Of a DNA stretch of 64,000 bases, positions 1-8,194 are shown piece after piece. The notes under the pieces are model-generated. The model saw nothing but the letters and a program-made list of their open reading frames with translations. It searched no databases and was not told the origin of the DNA. The first letter of the stretch is position 1. Every line of letters starts with the position of its first letter. This stretch comes from Phytobacter diazotrophicus. GTDB lineage: Bacteria; Pseudomonadota; Gammaproteobacteria; Enterobacterales; Enterobacteriaceae. The stretch lies in the NCBI GenBank assembly GCA_004346725.1, contig SMDE01000015.1, forward strand, positions 62,001-126,000, read 5' to 3'. A program made the translations under genes and the position numbers.

Positions 1-58
1 AACGGGCTGGGGTACTCAAACGCCAGGCGTTGAAATATGCGTTAGGACTGTAAAGCTA

Positions 59-634
59 TCATTTGACCGTTATCAGAATACTAAGCCCTGGTTTGCCCTT
101 AAAAGCGGCTTCATACCAGGGTGAGTCTGCTGATTGCAATCGCACCTCATACCGGCGGGTAAAAACAGTAACCAAAGAGGCTATCGTGGAATAAGCGGTT
201 TTAACCAGGATGGCGAATATCAGGAAGATGACCAGCAATGTCCCCCCGGTGTAATCGTTGTAGGCAATGTCGAGATACAGAACGTAAAAAATCAGCACAT
301 GCAGAATGAGCTTACAGATCAGTGAGCGTAAATAGAATCGGTGCAAAGCCTCAGGGCTCTTAAAGGCGATTTCTTCCAGGTCGTGGCGTGTCTCCTGTAC
401 CGGAATGCCAGGAAGATAAACAATCCACTCAGAAACGCGCTCTCTTAGCCTAAGCCTGTTGTTGCCGCTCAGGATGTGTATCCTCATACATAGCGCAACC
501 GGGTAGCCTATGCCAAAAAGGAGAAGATAGACTGCCCCGGCACTCACACCCACAAAGACGGATGAGGAGATAAGCAGTGCCGTAAAAAATGTCAAAGGTT
601 TGAGGAATGCATACCAACAAAATTGGTAGTTCAT
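59..634 (-). CDS. Unrecognised integral membrane protein (191 aa)
   Basis: I do not recognise this family. The protein starts MNYQFCWYAF and has two hydrophobic blocks. One covers about residues 10-48, enough for one or two membrane passes. The second covers about residues 108-165, probably two passes. Between them lies a charged loop of about 60 residues (RLRERVSEWIV and following), and a basic tail follows the last pass. The start at 634 has AAGG nine bases upstream. A longer reading frame to 796 would run through the tRNA terminator and into tRNA-Gln, so I rejected that start. The gene sits immediately past the 3' end of the tRNA-Gln cluster, a usual position for inserted DNA, and has no visible operon partner in the window. 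Function unknown. Confidence 0.6.
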   Translation of the reverse strand: MNYQFCWYAFLKPLTFFTALLISSSVFVGVSAGAVYLLLFGIGYPVALCMRIHILSGNNRLRLRERVSEWIVYLPGIPVQETRHDLEEIAFKSPEALHRFYLRSLICKLILHVLIFYVLYLDIAYNDYTGGTLLVIFLIFAILVKTAYSTIASLVTVFTRRYEVRLQSADSPWYEAAFKGKPGLSILITVK

Positions 635-740
635 AGAACTGCGCCTTGATAAGTCTTTATTTGACAATAGCTTATCTGTTTTGGGCCATGAATGAAGGCC
701 GCAGGCAATTTTTCGGAATTGATAAAAGCCGTGGGGGAGA

Positions 741-778
741 AAAGCAAAAAGCCCGCCGAAGCGAGCTTTTTGCTTTTT
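741..778 (-). terminator. Terminator of the Met-Leu-Gln tRNA operon
   Basis: Read on the minus strand this is a long GC-rich hairpin with a CGAA/TTCG loop. The stem pairs GCAAAAAGC-type arms and is followed by T-rich sequence. It lies directly after the last tRNA of the cluster. Confidence 0.8.
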
Positions 779-782
779 TATG

Positions 783-856
783 TGGCTGGGGTACAAGGAT
801 TCGAACCTCGGATGGCGGAATCAGAATCCGCTGCCTTACCGCTTGGCGATACCCCA
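783..856 (-). tRNA. glnX: tRNA-Gln(CTG), variant copy
   Basis: The gene is a full cloverleaf with anticodon CTG in a TTCTGAT loop and an encoded CCA end. It is 74 nt long, one less than the other three glutamine tRNAs here, because the variable loop reads CATC instead of five bases. The anticodon stem has GCGGA/TCCGC and the T stem contains a G-U pair (CGAGG/CCTTG). All stems still pair, so it is probably functional. It is the last gene of the operon. Confidence 0.92.
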
Positions 857-933
857 ATAGGCGTGAAATTTTACGCGTTAACGATAAAACTTCAACCTTT
901 GCGTCTACCCGAAAGCAAACGACTTTTTGAAAT

Positions 934-1008
934 TGGCTGGGGTACGAGGATTCGAACCTCGGAATGGTGGAATCAGAATCCACTGCCTTACCGCTTGGCG
1001 ATACCCCA
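934..1008 (-). tRNA. glnV: tRNA-Gln(CTG)
   Basis: A 75-nt cloverleaf with anticodon CTG, a 7-bp acceptor stem starting TGGGGTA, and encoded CCA. It is the sixth gene in the leftward tRNA operon. Confidence 0.95.
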
Positions 1009-1057
1009 ACAATTTTTTACTCAGGTTAATGTTTTTATGAACATCAGCCTTTGAATA

Positions 1058-1134
1058 TGGTGGCTACTACGGGAATCGAACCTGTGACCCCAGCATTATG
1101 AGTGCTGTGCTCTAACCAGCTGAGCTAAGTAGCC
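1058..1134 (-). tRNA. metU: tRNA-Met (elongator, CAT)
   Basis: A 77-nt cloverleaf starting GGCTACT with anticodon CAT inside CTCATAA and encoded CCA. It is essentially identical to the first tRNA of the operon at 1463-1539. Confidence 0.95.
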
Positions 1135-1161
1135 AAATTTTACTGCAAACCAGTCACCGAC

Positions 1162-1236
1162 TGGCTGGGGTACCTGGATTCGAACCAGGGAATGCCGGTA
1201 TCAAAAACCGGTGCCTTACCGCTTGGCGATACCCCA
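1162..1236 (-). tRNA. glnW: tRNA-Gln(TTG)
   Basis: A 75-nt cloverleaf with anticodon TTG in a TTTTGAT loop and encoded CCA. It is the same sequence as the neighbouring copy at 1271-1345. Confidence 0.95.
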
Positions 1237-1270
1237 ATACCGTCGCGGTGAACCGCAAACATCAAAAATA

Positions 1271-1345
1271 TGGCTGGGGTACCTGGATTCGAACCAGGGA
1301 ATGCCGGTATCAAAAACCGGTGCCTTACCGCTTGGCGATACCCCA
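1271..1345 (-). tRNA. glnU: tRNA-Gln(TTG)
   Basis: A 75-nt cloverleaf with anticodon TTG and encoded CCA. It is a duplicate of the gene at 1162-1236. Confidence 0.95.
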
Positions 1346-1368
1346 TCCGTGCAACGCTTATTGGTGAA

Positions 1369-1453
1369 TGGTGCGGGAGGCGAGACTTGAACTCGCACAC
1401 CTTGCGGCGCCAGAACCTAAATCTGGTGCGTCTACCAATTTCGCCACTCCCGC
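1369..1453 (-). tRNA. leuW: tRNA-Leu(TAG)
   Basis: An 85-nt class II tRNA with a long variable arm (GGCGCCGCAAGGTGT region), acceptor stem GCGGGAG, anticodon TAG and encoded CCA. It is the second gene of the operon. Confidence 0.95.
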
Positions 1454-1462
1454 AAAAAAAGA

Positions 1463-1539
1463 TGGTGGCTACTACGGGAATCGAACCTGTGACCCCAGCA
1501 TTATGAGTGCTGTGCTCTAACCAGCTGAGCTAAGTAGCC
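1463..1539 (-). tRNA. metT: tRNA-Met (elongator, CAT)
   Basis: A 77-nt cloverleaf with anticodon CAT and encoded CCA. It is the first gene of the seven-tRNA operon, 40 bases downstream of the promoter at 1579-1607. Confidence 0.95.
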
Positions 1540-1578
1540 ATCTTTTTTTCGCGTTACCTTATCGGCGTTGCGGGGCGC

Positions 1579-1607
1579 ATTATGCGTATTGGGCCTGACA
1601 GCGTCAA
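1579..1607 (-). promoter_or_regulatory. Promoter of the metT-leuW-gln tRNA operon
   Basis: On the minus strand TTGACG (1602-1607) and CATAAT (1579-1584) are separated by exactly 17 bp. The bases after the -10 are GC-rich (GCGCCCCGC), the discriminator type associated with stringent control of stable RNA genes. No other sigma-70 match of this quality lies before metT. Confidence 0.8.
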
Positions 1608-1726
1608 TACCTTTTTCATCGAAAATTGCCGGAATGTGACTGTTTGGTTAGGTTGCGAACAGCGTGACGCATAATTCGGCAATTATTGGTTATTTATCGT
1701 TTTTGTATAGCAAAACATATGCAGAA

Positions 1727-1752
1727 ATAAAAAAAGGCCCCGCGGGGCCTTT
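1727..1752 (-). terminator. Terminator after asnB
   Basis: On the minus strand a perfect stem of AAAGGCCCC and GGGGCCTTT closes over a 2-base loop and is followed by a T run. It starts 15 bases after the asnB stop and separates asnB from the tRNA promoter. Confidence 0.9.
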
Positions 1753-1767
1753 AACGATAACAATCGC

Positions 1768-3432
1768 TTATTTGTAAGCGGACTGGTGTACGCCAACCGC
1801 ACGACCTGATGGATCGTTCATGGATTTGAATGATTCATCCCACTCGATTGCTTTTGCAGAGGAGCAAGCCACAGACGGGCCGCCAGGAACACATTCAGCG
1901 GCGCTGGGTACCGGGAACAGCTCTTCAAAGATTTCACGGTACAGATACGCTTCTTTCGAGCTCGGGGTGTTGTACGGGAAACGGTAGCTGGCTGTCGCCA
2001 GTTGCTGATCGCTAACCTGCTGTGCCGCTACTTCTTTGAGTGTATCGATCCAACTGTAACCTACGCCGTCAGAGAACTGCTCTTTCTGACGCCATGCAAC
2101 GCTCGCCGGCAGATAGGATTCGAAACATTCGCGCAGGACGTGTTTTTCCATTTTGCCGTTGCCGCACATTTTATCCTGCGGGTTGATGCGCATCGCTACA
2201 TCGAGGAATTTCTTATCCAGGAACGGCACACGCGCTTCTACGCCCCAGGCGGACATCGCTTTGTTAGCACGCGCGCAGTCGAACATATGCAGCGCCTGCA
2301 GCTTACGTACGGTCTCTTCATGCAACTCTTTGGCATTCGGCGCTTTATGGAAATAGAGGTAGCCGCCGAACACTTCGTCAGAACCTTCGCCAGACAGTAC
2401 CATCTTGATGCCCATCGCTTTGATTTTACGGGACATCAGATACATCGGCGTAGAGGCGCGAATGGTGGTCACATCGTAGGTTTCGATGTGATAAATCACG
2501 TCGCGAATCGCGTCCAGACCTTCCTGCACGGTAAAGTGGATTTCGTGGTGAACCGTACCCAGATGGTTTGCCACTTCCTGCGCAGCTTTCAGGTCCGGAG
2601 CCCCTTTCAGGCCCACAGCAAAGGAGTGCAACTGCGGCCACCAGGCCTCAGAGCGTTCCTGATCTTCCACACGGCGTGCGGCGAATTTTTTGGTAATAGC
2701 GGAAATGACAGAAGAGTCCAGACCGCCCGAGAGCAGAACGCCATACGGCACATCTGACATCAGGTGACTTTTCACAGATTCTTCAAGCGCCTGACGCAGT
2801 TCGTTTTTGTCAGTGACGTTATCTTTCACTGCGTCATAGTCGAACCAGTCACGCTGATAGTAAGAACGGATTTCACCGTCTTTGCTCCACAGGTAGCTAC
2901 CCGCCGGGAACTCTTTGATGGTACGGCACACAGGGACCAGCGCTTTCATTTCGGAAGCAACATAAAAGTTACCGTGCTCATCATGGCCCATATACAGCGG
3001 GATAATGCCGATGTGGTCACGACCAATCAGATAAGCGTCTTTTTCGCTGTCATACAGGGCGAAAGCGAACATACCTTGCAGATCGTCGAGGAATTCTGGG
3101 CCTTTTTCCTGATACAGCGCGAGGATAACTTCACAGTCAGAACCGGTCTGGAACTGGTAGCGATCGCCATATTCCGCACGCAGAGCCTGGTGGTTGTAGA
3201 TTTCGCCGTTAACGGCCAGCGCATGTGTTTTTTTCTCGTTGTACAGCGGCTGGGCACCTGCATTGACGTCAACAATTGACAGACGCTCATGGGCAAGAAT
3301 CGCTTTATCGCTGGCATAAACGCCAGACCAGTCCGGGCCGCGGTGGCGCATCAGGCGGGATAATTCGAGCGCTTTTTTACGCAGCTCAACCGCGTCGGTT
3401 TTAATATCCAGTACGCCAAAAATAGAACACAT
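1768..3432 (-). CDS. asnB: Asparagine synthetase B, glutamine-hydrolysing
   Basis: Makes asparagine from aspartate, ATP and glutamine in the cytoplasm. The 554-residue length matches the E. coli enzyme. The N-terminal class II glutaminase domain begins directly with the nucleophile Cys2 (MCSIFGV) and carries the NGEIYNH motif at 75-81. The C-terminal synthetase domain carries the ATP pyrophosphatase motif SGGLDSS at 235-241. The start is fixed by the need for Cys2 after Met removal and by GGAG eight bases upstream. The gene is single, with its own terminator, lying between the tRNA operon and nagD. The 285-base region upstream presumably holds its promoter, but I could not single out a convincing one. 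Confidence 0.97.
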   Translation of the reverse strand: MCSIFGVLDIKTDAVELRKKALELSRLMRHRGPDWSGVYASDKAILAHERLSIVDVNAGAQPLYNEKKTHALAVNGEIYNHQALRAEYGDRYQFQTGSDCEVILALYQEKGPEFLDDLQGMFAFALYDSEKDAYLIGRDHIGIIPLYMGHDEHGNFYVASEMKALVPVCRTIKEFPAGSYLWSKDGEIRSYYQRDWFDYDAVKDNVTDKNELRQALEESVKSHLMSDVPYGVLLSGGLDSSVISAITKKFAARRVEDQERSEAWWPQLHSFAVGLKGAPDLKAAQEVANHLGTVHHEIHFTVQEGLDAIRDVIYHIETYDVTTIRASTPMYLMSRKIKAMGIKMVLSGEGSDEVFGGYLYFHKAPNAKELHEETVRKLQALHMFDCARANKAMSAWGVEARVPFLDKKFLDVAMRINPQDKMCGNGKMEKHVLRECFESYLPASVAWRQKEQFSDGVGYSWIDTLKEVAAQQVSDQQLATASYRFPYNTPSSKEAYLYREIFEELFPVPSAAECVPGGPSVACSSAKAIEWDESFKSMNDPSGRAVGVHQSAYK

Positions 3433-3691
3433 AGACTTCTCCGTTACTTTAAGGCAATGCAGTGTTGTGTGAGTGCAGACGCCGCGTCATCGCGTTGTCT
3501 TATTGCTTGTTTAAGAAAATGCCGCAAAGGTGTGACGCGCGCAAGCGTTTTACAGCCTGGAAAGTAAAAAGCGCAATGGCGATTGCCGAATGCTGAAAAA
3601 AGAACATGAATTGAGCTGAGCTATTGATGAATTCTCAGTTTTTAGCGCATTTTATTAAACGGTCTGTTTTTTATTGGTGCGGAAAATGAAA

Positions 3692-3714
3692 AACCACGTC
3701 CGGGGACGTGGTTT
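3692..3714 (-). terminator. Terminator of the nagBACD operon
   Basis: An inverted repeat AACCACGTCC / GGACGTGGTT on the minus strand is followed by TTTTTC. It begins a few bases after the nagD stop codon. Confidence 0.85.
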
Positions 3715-3717
3715 CGT

Positions 3718-4470
3718 TTAAAAAATGTCGATTTCAGCAACCGAAGGGTAAATCCATGAAGGACGGAACGGCATGCTGTCGATATCATCCAGCGTTGATA
3801 CGCCAGAGAGTACCAGGATAGTCTCCAGACCCGCCTGGAAGCCCGCAAGAATGTCGGTACGCAAATTGTCGCCGACAATCACCGTCTGCTCTGAATGCGC
3901 CTGCATAGTATTGAGCGCGGCGCGGATAATCCACGGACTCGGCTTGCCGACGTAGAAAGGCTCGCGGCCGGAGATTTTTTCAATACCGGCGCACAGCGCG
4001 CCGCAGCCAGGGTAGTAACCGCGTCCGTGGGTGTCCGGGTTGGTGGCAATAAAGCGCGCACCGTTGGCGACGAAAAAGGCCGCCTTATGCATCATTTCCC
4101 AGTTGTAGGAACGCGTTTCGCCCACGATAACGAAGTCCGGGTTGATATCCGTAATGGTAAACCCGGCTTTATAGAGTTCGTGAATCAATGCGCCTTCACC
4201 GACTACGTAAGCTTTTTTCCCTTCCTGACGTTTAAGGAAGTCAGCCGTCGCCATCGCAGAGGTATAAAAGACACTGGCTGGCGCATCTATACCGGCAGAG
4301 GCAAAGCGGTTAGCCAAATCCTGCCCCGTCTGGGAAGGGTAGTTGGTGAGCAGCACCAGCGGCATCCCTTTTTCCAGGATTCGATGAATAAACTCCGCTG
4401 CGCCCGGCACGGCGACATTATCGTGCATCAACACGCCGTCAATATCACAGATTACGTTCTGAATGGTCAT
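3718..4470 (-). CDS. nagD: NagD nucleotide/sugar phosphatase (HAD family)
   Basis: A HAD-superfamily phosphatase of 250 residues. Related NagD enzymes dephosphorylate nucleoside monophosphates, UMP best, as well as some sugar phosphates. The catalytic DxD motif is D9-x-D11 (CDIDGVL). The C-terminal acidic motif is VGDNLRTDI at about 197-205. The gene is the last of the nag operon and is followed by a terminator. It is separated from nagC by a 168-base gap almost filled by an ERIC element, so the operon message must read through that hairpin to reach nagD. Its role in amino-sugar use is still indirect in the family. Confidence 0.95.
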   Translation of the reverse strand: MTIQNVICDIDGVLMHDNVAVPGAAEFIHRILEKGMPLVLLTNYPSQTGQDLANRFASAGIDAPASVFYTSAMATADFLKRQEGKKAYVVGEGALIHELYKAGFTITDINPDFVIVGETRSYNWEMMHKAAFFVANGARFIATNPDTHGRGYYPGCGALCAGIEKISGREPFYVGKPSPWIIRAALNTMQAHSEQTVIVGDNLRTDILAGFQAGLETILVLSGVSTLDDIDSMPFRPSWIYPSVAEIDIF

Positions 4471-4502
4471 GGACTACCCGGTAAAAAAAGAGAAGCAATA
4501 AC

Positions 4503-4628
4503 TATAACCGTCATACTTCAACTTGCCTATGCGTTGGTGACGTTTGCGCGGCCCGGTCACTTATCTCAGTAAGTTCCTGAGCACTTATGCGCTTGCCGCC
4601 TTTATGCAGTTCGAATTATTTAGGGTAT
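4503..4628 (-). repeat. ERIC element between nagC and nagD
   Basis: Read on the minus strand the block starts ATACCCTAAATAATTCGA, has a central core resembling the ERIC inverted repeat (CTTACTGAGATAAGTGACC), and ends in TTGAAGTATGACGG. The ends are complementary to each other and the length is close to the usual 126-127 bp of enterobacterial repetitive intergenic consensus elements. The element ends about 10 bases from the nagC stop codon, so it lies inside the nag transcript. Confidence 0.85.
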
Positions 4629-4638
4629 CTAAACTCTG

Positions 4639-5859
4639 TCAGCTTTCCAGCAGGCGTTGCAGCAGCATGCCGTTCAGCATGGCGCGTTTCACCAGGGCAA
4701 AAGCGCCTATCGCCGAGCGATGGTCAAGGGTGGATCGCACCACCGGAAGATTTTTACGGAATGCTTTGAGCGACTGGGTGTTAATGCAACCTTCAATAGC
4801 AGGCAGCAACACTTTCTCCGCTTCAACAATCTCCCCGGCGATGACCACTTTTTGCGGATTGAAGAGGTTAATGGCAATGGCGATGGTTTTACCCAGATGG
4901 CGACCGACGTACTCAATCACTTCACACGCCAGCGCGTCGCCTTTATTTGCGGCTTTACAGATATTTTTTATCGTGCAGTCATCCAGCGTTACACGGCTTT
5001 GGTAGCCCTGTTCCAGCAGATGCCTTACGCGTTGTTCAATGGCGGCATTGGCGGCGATGGTTTCCAGACAGCCAAAGTTACCGCAATGACATCGCTCGCC
5101 GAGGGGTTCTACCTGGATGTGACCAATTTCACCTACATTACCGTTGCGACCGATAAAAATGCGCCCGTTAGAGATGATTCCTGCCCCGGTTCCGCGATGA
5201 ACACGCACCAGAATGGAATCCTCACAGTCCTGACTTGCCCCAAAATAGTGCTCTGCAAGGGCCAGACTGCGGATATCGTGACCGACGAAACAGGTTAATT
5301 TGAAACGTTTTTCCAGGGCGTCCACCAGCCCCCAGTTCTCAACCTGAATATGCGGCATATAGCGAATGACGCCGCTTTCCGGGTCGACAAGGCCTGGTAA
5401 AATGACCGAGATGGCGATCAATTCGCGGATCTTACGCTGATTGCTTTCGATAAAGGCGCTGATGGTGTTCAGCAACGCGTGTTCCAGCGTTTCCTGCGTC
5501 CGCTCCGGCAGAGGATAATGCTCTTCCGCCAGCACTTTGCTGCTCAGATCATAAAGGGTGAGGGTGGTATCGGACCGTCCAAGACGCACACCGATAGCCT
5601 GAAAATTGCGGGTTTCGGTAATGATAGAGATAGCGCGGCGGCCCCCGGTGGAGGCCTGCTGATCAACCTCTTTGATCAGGCCGCGTTCAATAAGCTGACG
5701 CGTGATTTTTGTCACGCTGGCGGGCGCAAGCTGGCTCTGCTCGGCAATTTGAATACGCGAAATAGGGCCTAGTTGATCAATCAGGCGGTAAACCGCCGCA
5801 CTGTTAAGTTGTTTAACGAGATCAACGTTACCAATCTGAGCTTGTCCGCCTGCTGTCAT
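4639..5859 (-). CDS. nagC: NagC, N-acetylglucosamine-responsive repressor (ROK family)
   Basis: Transcriptional repressor of the nag genes and of chiPQ in relatives; it is released by N-acetylglucosamine-6-phosphate. The 406-residue length equals E. coli NagC. A winged helix-turn-helix occupies about residues 20-65. The ROK sugar-binding fold follows and includes the zinc signature CHCGNFGCLE near residues 250-260. It lies nine bases after nagA in the nagBACD operon. Two good NagC-type operators stand in the nagB-nagE control region, so autoregulation through the operon is expected. Confidence 0.97.
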   Translation of the reverse strand: MTAGGQAQIGNVDLVKQLNSAAVYRLIDQLGPISRIQIAEQSQLAPASVTKITRQLIERGLIKEVDQQASTGGRRAISIITETRNFQAIGVRLGRSDTTLTLYDLSSKVLAEEHYPLPERTQETLEHALLNTISAFIESNQRKIRELIAISVILPGLVDPESGVIRYMPHIQVENWGLVDALEKRFKLTCFVGHDIRSLALAEHYFGASQDCEDSILVRVHRGTGAGIISNGRIFIGRNGNVGEIGHIQVEPLGERCHCGNFGCLETIAANAAIEQRVRHLLEQGYQSRVTLDDCTIKNICKAANKGDALACEVIEYVGRHLGKTIAIAINLFNPQKVVIAGEIVEAEKVLLPAIEGCINTQSLKAFRKNLPVVRSTLDHRSAIGAFALVKRAMLNGMLLQRLLES

Positions 5860-5868
5860 ACCTTTTAT

Positions 5869-7017
5869 TTACTCGATGACGACCTCGTTACCATTAACGA
5901 TAGTCTTGATTATTTTATAATCGTGCGTGAAGGCGGTCAGGTTCGCGACCTTACCCGGGGCAATGCTGCCGAGCTGCCCGTCGACGCCTATCGCGCGAGC
6001 CGGGTACAAGGTTGCCATGCGCAGTACTTCATCCAGCGCAATACCCACATGCTCGACCAGGTTCCGAACCCCTTCAATCATTGTCAGGGAGGAGCCGCTC
6101 AGCGTACCGTTTTCATCCACACACAGTCCATTACGGTAGTATATTGTTTTACCAGCAAAAATGAACTGGTCAATATCTGCCCCTGCAGGCGCCGTTGCAT
6201 CTGTAACTAAACAGAGTTTGTCGCCTTTCAGGCGTTTCGCATTACGGACATTAACGTAATCGACATGCAGCCCATCTGCAATGATCCCGCAATAAACATC
6301 GGCATCATCCAGTACCGCGCCCGCCAGACCCGGTTCACGTCCGGTGATATACGGCATCGCATTGTATAGATGCGTCGCAAACGTGATGCCTGCGCGGAAA
6401 CCCGCTTTCGCTTCTTTTAATGTCGCGTTCGAGTGGCCTGCTGACACCACAATACCCGCCGCAGCCAGCTTGCTGATAACCTCATTACCGGCCATTTCCG
6501 GCGCCAGCGTCACTTTGGTGATGACGTCAGCATTGGCGCAGAGATAATCCACCAGTTCGGCATCCGGTTTGCGGACAAATTTCGGGTTATGGGTGCCTTT
6601 TTTTACGATATTGAGCCACGGCCCTTCGAGGTGCAAGCCAAGCGCCTGATGTGCATGTTTCGCCAGATAATCACGCATCACCTGAATGCCTTGTTTCATC
6701 AGGTCATCGCTGGTGGTGATAAGCGTCGGCAGAAAACTTGTGCAGCCTGATTTTTCATTGGCGCGCTGCATGATTTCCAGCGTTTCAATGCTCACGGCTT
6801 CGGGGGTGTCGTTGAACTGCACACCACCGCAACCATTCAGTTGTACATCAATAAAACCGGGGGCCAGCGTTGCGCCATTGAGATCACGCTGCTCGATAGT
6901 GGGCGGCAGCTCAGCCAAAGGGCAGAGACGATCAATCAGGCCATCGGCGACAATCAGCGCGTGGTCATCCAAAATTTCATGGCCGGTGAAAATCCGGCAA
7001 TGGGTTAAAGCATACAT
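5869..7017 (-). CDS. nagA: N-acetylglucosamine-6-phosphate deacetylase
   Basis: Removes acetate from GlcNAc-6-phosphate to give glucosamine-6-phosphate, the substrate of NagB. The protein has 382 residues, as in E. coli. It is an amidohydrolase-fold metalloenzyme. Expected metal and catalytic motifs are present: HLEGPW near 130, the later SAGHSNA and ATHLYNAM histidines, and TDATAPAG with the catalytic Asp near 273. A GGGGG-rich ribosome site precedes the start. It follows nagB by 58 bases that form a stable hairpin, a possible point where nagB and nagA message levels diverge. NagA also lowers the NagC inducer level. Confidence 0.97.
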   Translation of the reverse strand: MYALTHCRIFTGHEILDDHALIVADGLIDRLCPLAELPPTIEQRDLNGATLAPGFIDVQLNGCGGVQFNDTPEAVSIETLEIMQRANEKSGCTSFLPTLITTSDDLMKQGIQVMRDYLAKHAHQALGLHLEGPWLNIVKKGTHNPKFVRKPDAELVDYLCANADVITKVTLAPEMAGNEVISKLAAAGIVVSAGHSNATLKEAKAGFRAGITFATHLYNAMPYITGREPGLAGAVLDDADVYCGIIADGLHVDYVNVRNAKRLKGDKLCLVTDATAPAGADIDQFIFAGKTIYYRNGLCVDENGTLSGSSLTMIEGVRNLVEHVGIALDEVLRMATLYPARAIGVDGQLGSIAPGKVANLTAFTHDYKIIKTIVNGNEVVIE

Positions 7018-7040
7018 AACGACCCCCGGTTAACAAATGG

Positions 7041-7073
7041 GTGTCGTCCCGCTGGGTTTGCGGAACGAGACAC
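7041..7073 (-). other. Intercistronic hairpin between nagB and nagA
   Basis: In the message the arms GTGTCTCGTTCCGC and GCGGGACGACAC pair with a small bulge around a 7-base loop. There is no T run, so this is more likely an mRNA processing or stability element than a terminator. Confidence 0.5.
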
Positions 7074-7075
7074 AA

Positions 7076-7876
7076 TTACAGACCTTTAATATTTTCCGCT
7101 TCTAATTCATTGAAATATTTCAATGTTTTAACTTTCAGTTCCATCGTAGACGGCTCGTCACACACCATCACTGCTTTCGGGTGCAGTTGCAGGCAACTAA
7201 TGGTCCACATATGGTTCACGTTACCTTCTACGGCCGCCTGCAGAGCCTGCGCTTTCTGGCTTCCCAGCACCAGAATCATCACTTCTTCTGCATCGAGCAG
7301 CGTACCCACGCCCACGGTCAGTGCGTATTTCGGCACCTGATTAACGTCGCCGTCGAAGAAACGGGAATTGGCCACGCGGGTGTCATGGGTCAGCGTTTTA
7401 ATACGGGTACGAGAAGCCAGCGAAGATGCGGGCTCGTTGAAGGCGATGTGACCATCGTTGCCAACGCCGCCCATAAACAGGTGAATTTTGCCATAGGAAC
7501 GGATTTTTTCTTCGTATTGGCGGCATTCTGCGTCAATATCCGGCGCATTGCCATCCAGGAGGTTAATATTTTCCGCCGGAATATCAACGTGATCGAAAAA
7601 GTTACGGTGCATAAAGCTGTGATAGCTTTCCGGGTGCTCCTTCGGCAGGCCGACATATTCGTCCATATTGAACGTGACAACATGTTTAAAACTAACCTGG
7701 CCCGCTTTGTGCATTTCAACTAATGCTTTGTAGGCGGTAAGAGGCGTGCCACCGGTTGGCAGGCCAAGCAGGAACGGACGATCCGCTGTAGGTTTAAATG
7801 CATTGATGCGATTGACGATATGGCGGGCCGCCCATTTACCGACTTGTTCAGCTGTTGCCAGAGGAATCAGTCTCAT
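7076..7876 (-). CDS. nagB: Glucosamine-6-phosphate deaminase
   Basis: Converts glucosamine-6-phosphate to fructose-6-phosphate and ammonia, feeding amino sugars into glycolysis. The 266-residue length is that of the allosteric hexameric E. coli enzyme. The family motifs are intact: NMDEYVGL with catalytic Asp72, [14 protein letters not shown] with Asp141, His143 and Glu148, and the start MRLIPL. It is the first gene of the nagBACD operon and is transcribed divergently from nagE across a 318-base control region holding CRP and NagC sites. Family members are activated by GlcNAc-6-phosphate. Confidence 0.97.
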   Translation of the reverse strand: MRLIPLATAEQVGKWAARHIVNRINAFKPTADRPFLLGLPTGGTPLTAYKALVEMHKAGQVSFKHVVTFNMDEYVGLPKEHPESYHSFMHRNFFDHVDIPAENINLLDGNAPDIDAECRQYEEKIRSYGKIHLFMGGVGNDGHIAFNEPASSLASRTRIKTLTHDTRVANSRFFDGDVNQVPKYALTVGVGTLLDAEEVMILVLGSQKAQALQAAVEGNVNHMWTISCLQLHPKAVMVCDEPSTMELKVKTLKYFNELEAENIKGL

Positions 7877-7972
7877 TGTTCACCTCTAAGTTGATTAAAG
7901 TTAGCGGATTGCGTTCCAATGCAGTGTAAAGCGTAACTCAGTTTCGCTCCCTATGGGGGCAATCCGTCTTGA

Positions 7973-7993
7973 TTTTTTGAATGATAAAATAAG
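7973..7993 (-). promoter_or_regulatory. NagC operator, nagB side
   Basis: On the minus strand the site reads TTATTTTATCATTCAAAAAA, an AT-rich imperfect palindrome of the NagC type. Its centre is about 93 bp from the second operator at 8066-8086, close to nine helical turns, which would suit a repression loop. The call rests on similarity to known NagC sites and position. Confidence 0.6.
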
Positions 7994-8037
7994 TTTTACT
8001 GGTTAGCCAGCAAAGAGGAGGTCAAATAACGATATTT

Positions 8038-8053
8038 GGTGATTAAAATCACA
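8038..8053 (+). promoter_or_regulatory. CRP-cAMP binding site between nagB and nagE
   Basis: GGTGA-TTAAAA-TCACA matches the TGTGA-N6-TCACA consensus at nine of ten core positions. It lies between the two NagC operators, as in E. coli, where CRP activates both divergent promoters. Confidence 0.75.
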
Positions 8054-8065
8054 AAAAAGGTGCTT

Positions 8066-8086
8066 TTAATTTGCGAGACGAATTAA
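8066..8086 (+). promoter_or_regulatory. NagC operator, nagE side
   Basis: TTAATT-N9-AATTAA is a perfect inverted repeat of the NagC operator type. It lies about 110 bases before the nagE start. Confidence 0.75.
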
Positions 8087-8194
8087 TTTTCAACACACTC
8101 TCAATGTAATGAAAAATGGCTGTGTTTTCAGGGTTAGTCAGACAATAAAAAGACTGTTTCTAAGGGCTCCGGTGGGGTTCAAAGGGGGAATAAC

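Noticed and set aside
692-1054. Plus-strand frames across the tRNA-Gln genes
   Set aside because: They translate structural RNA genes antisense; the repeated CTRIRT-type peptides come from tRNA repeats.
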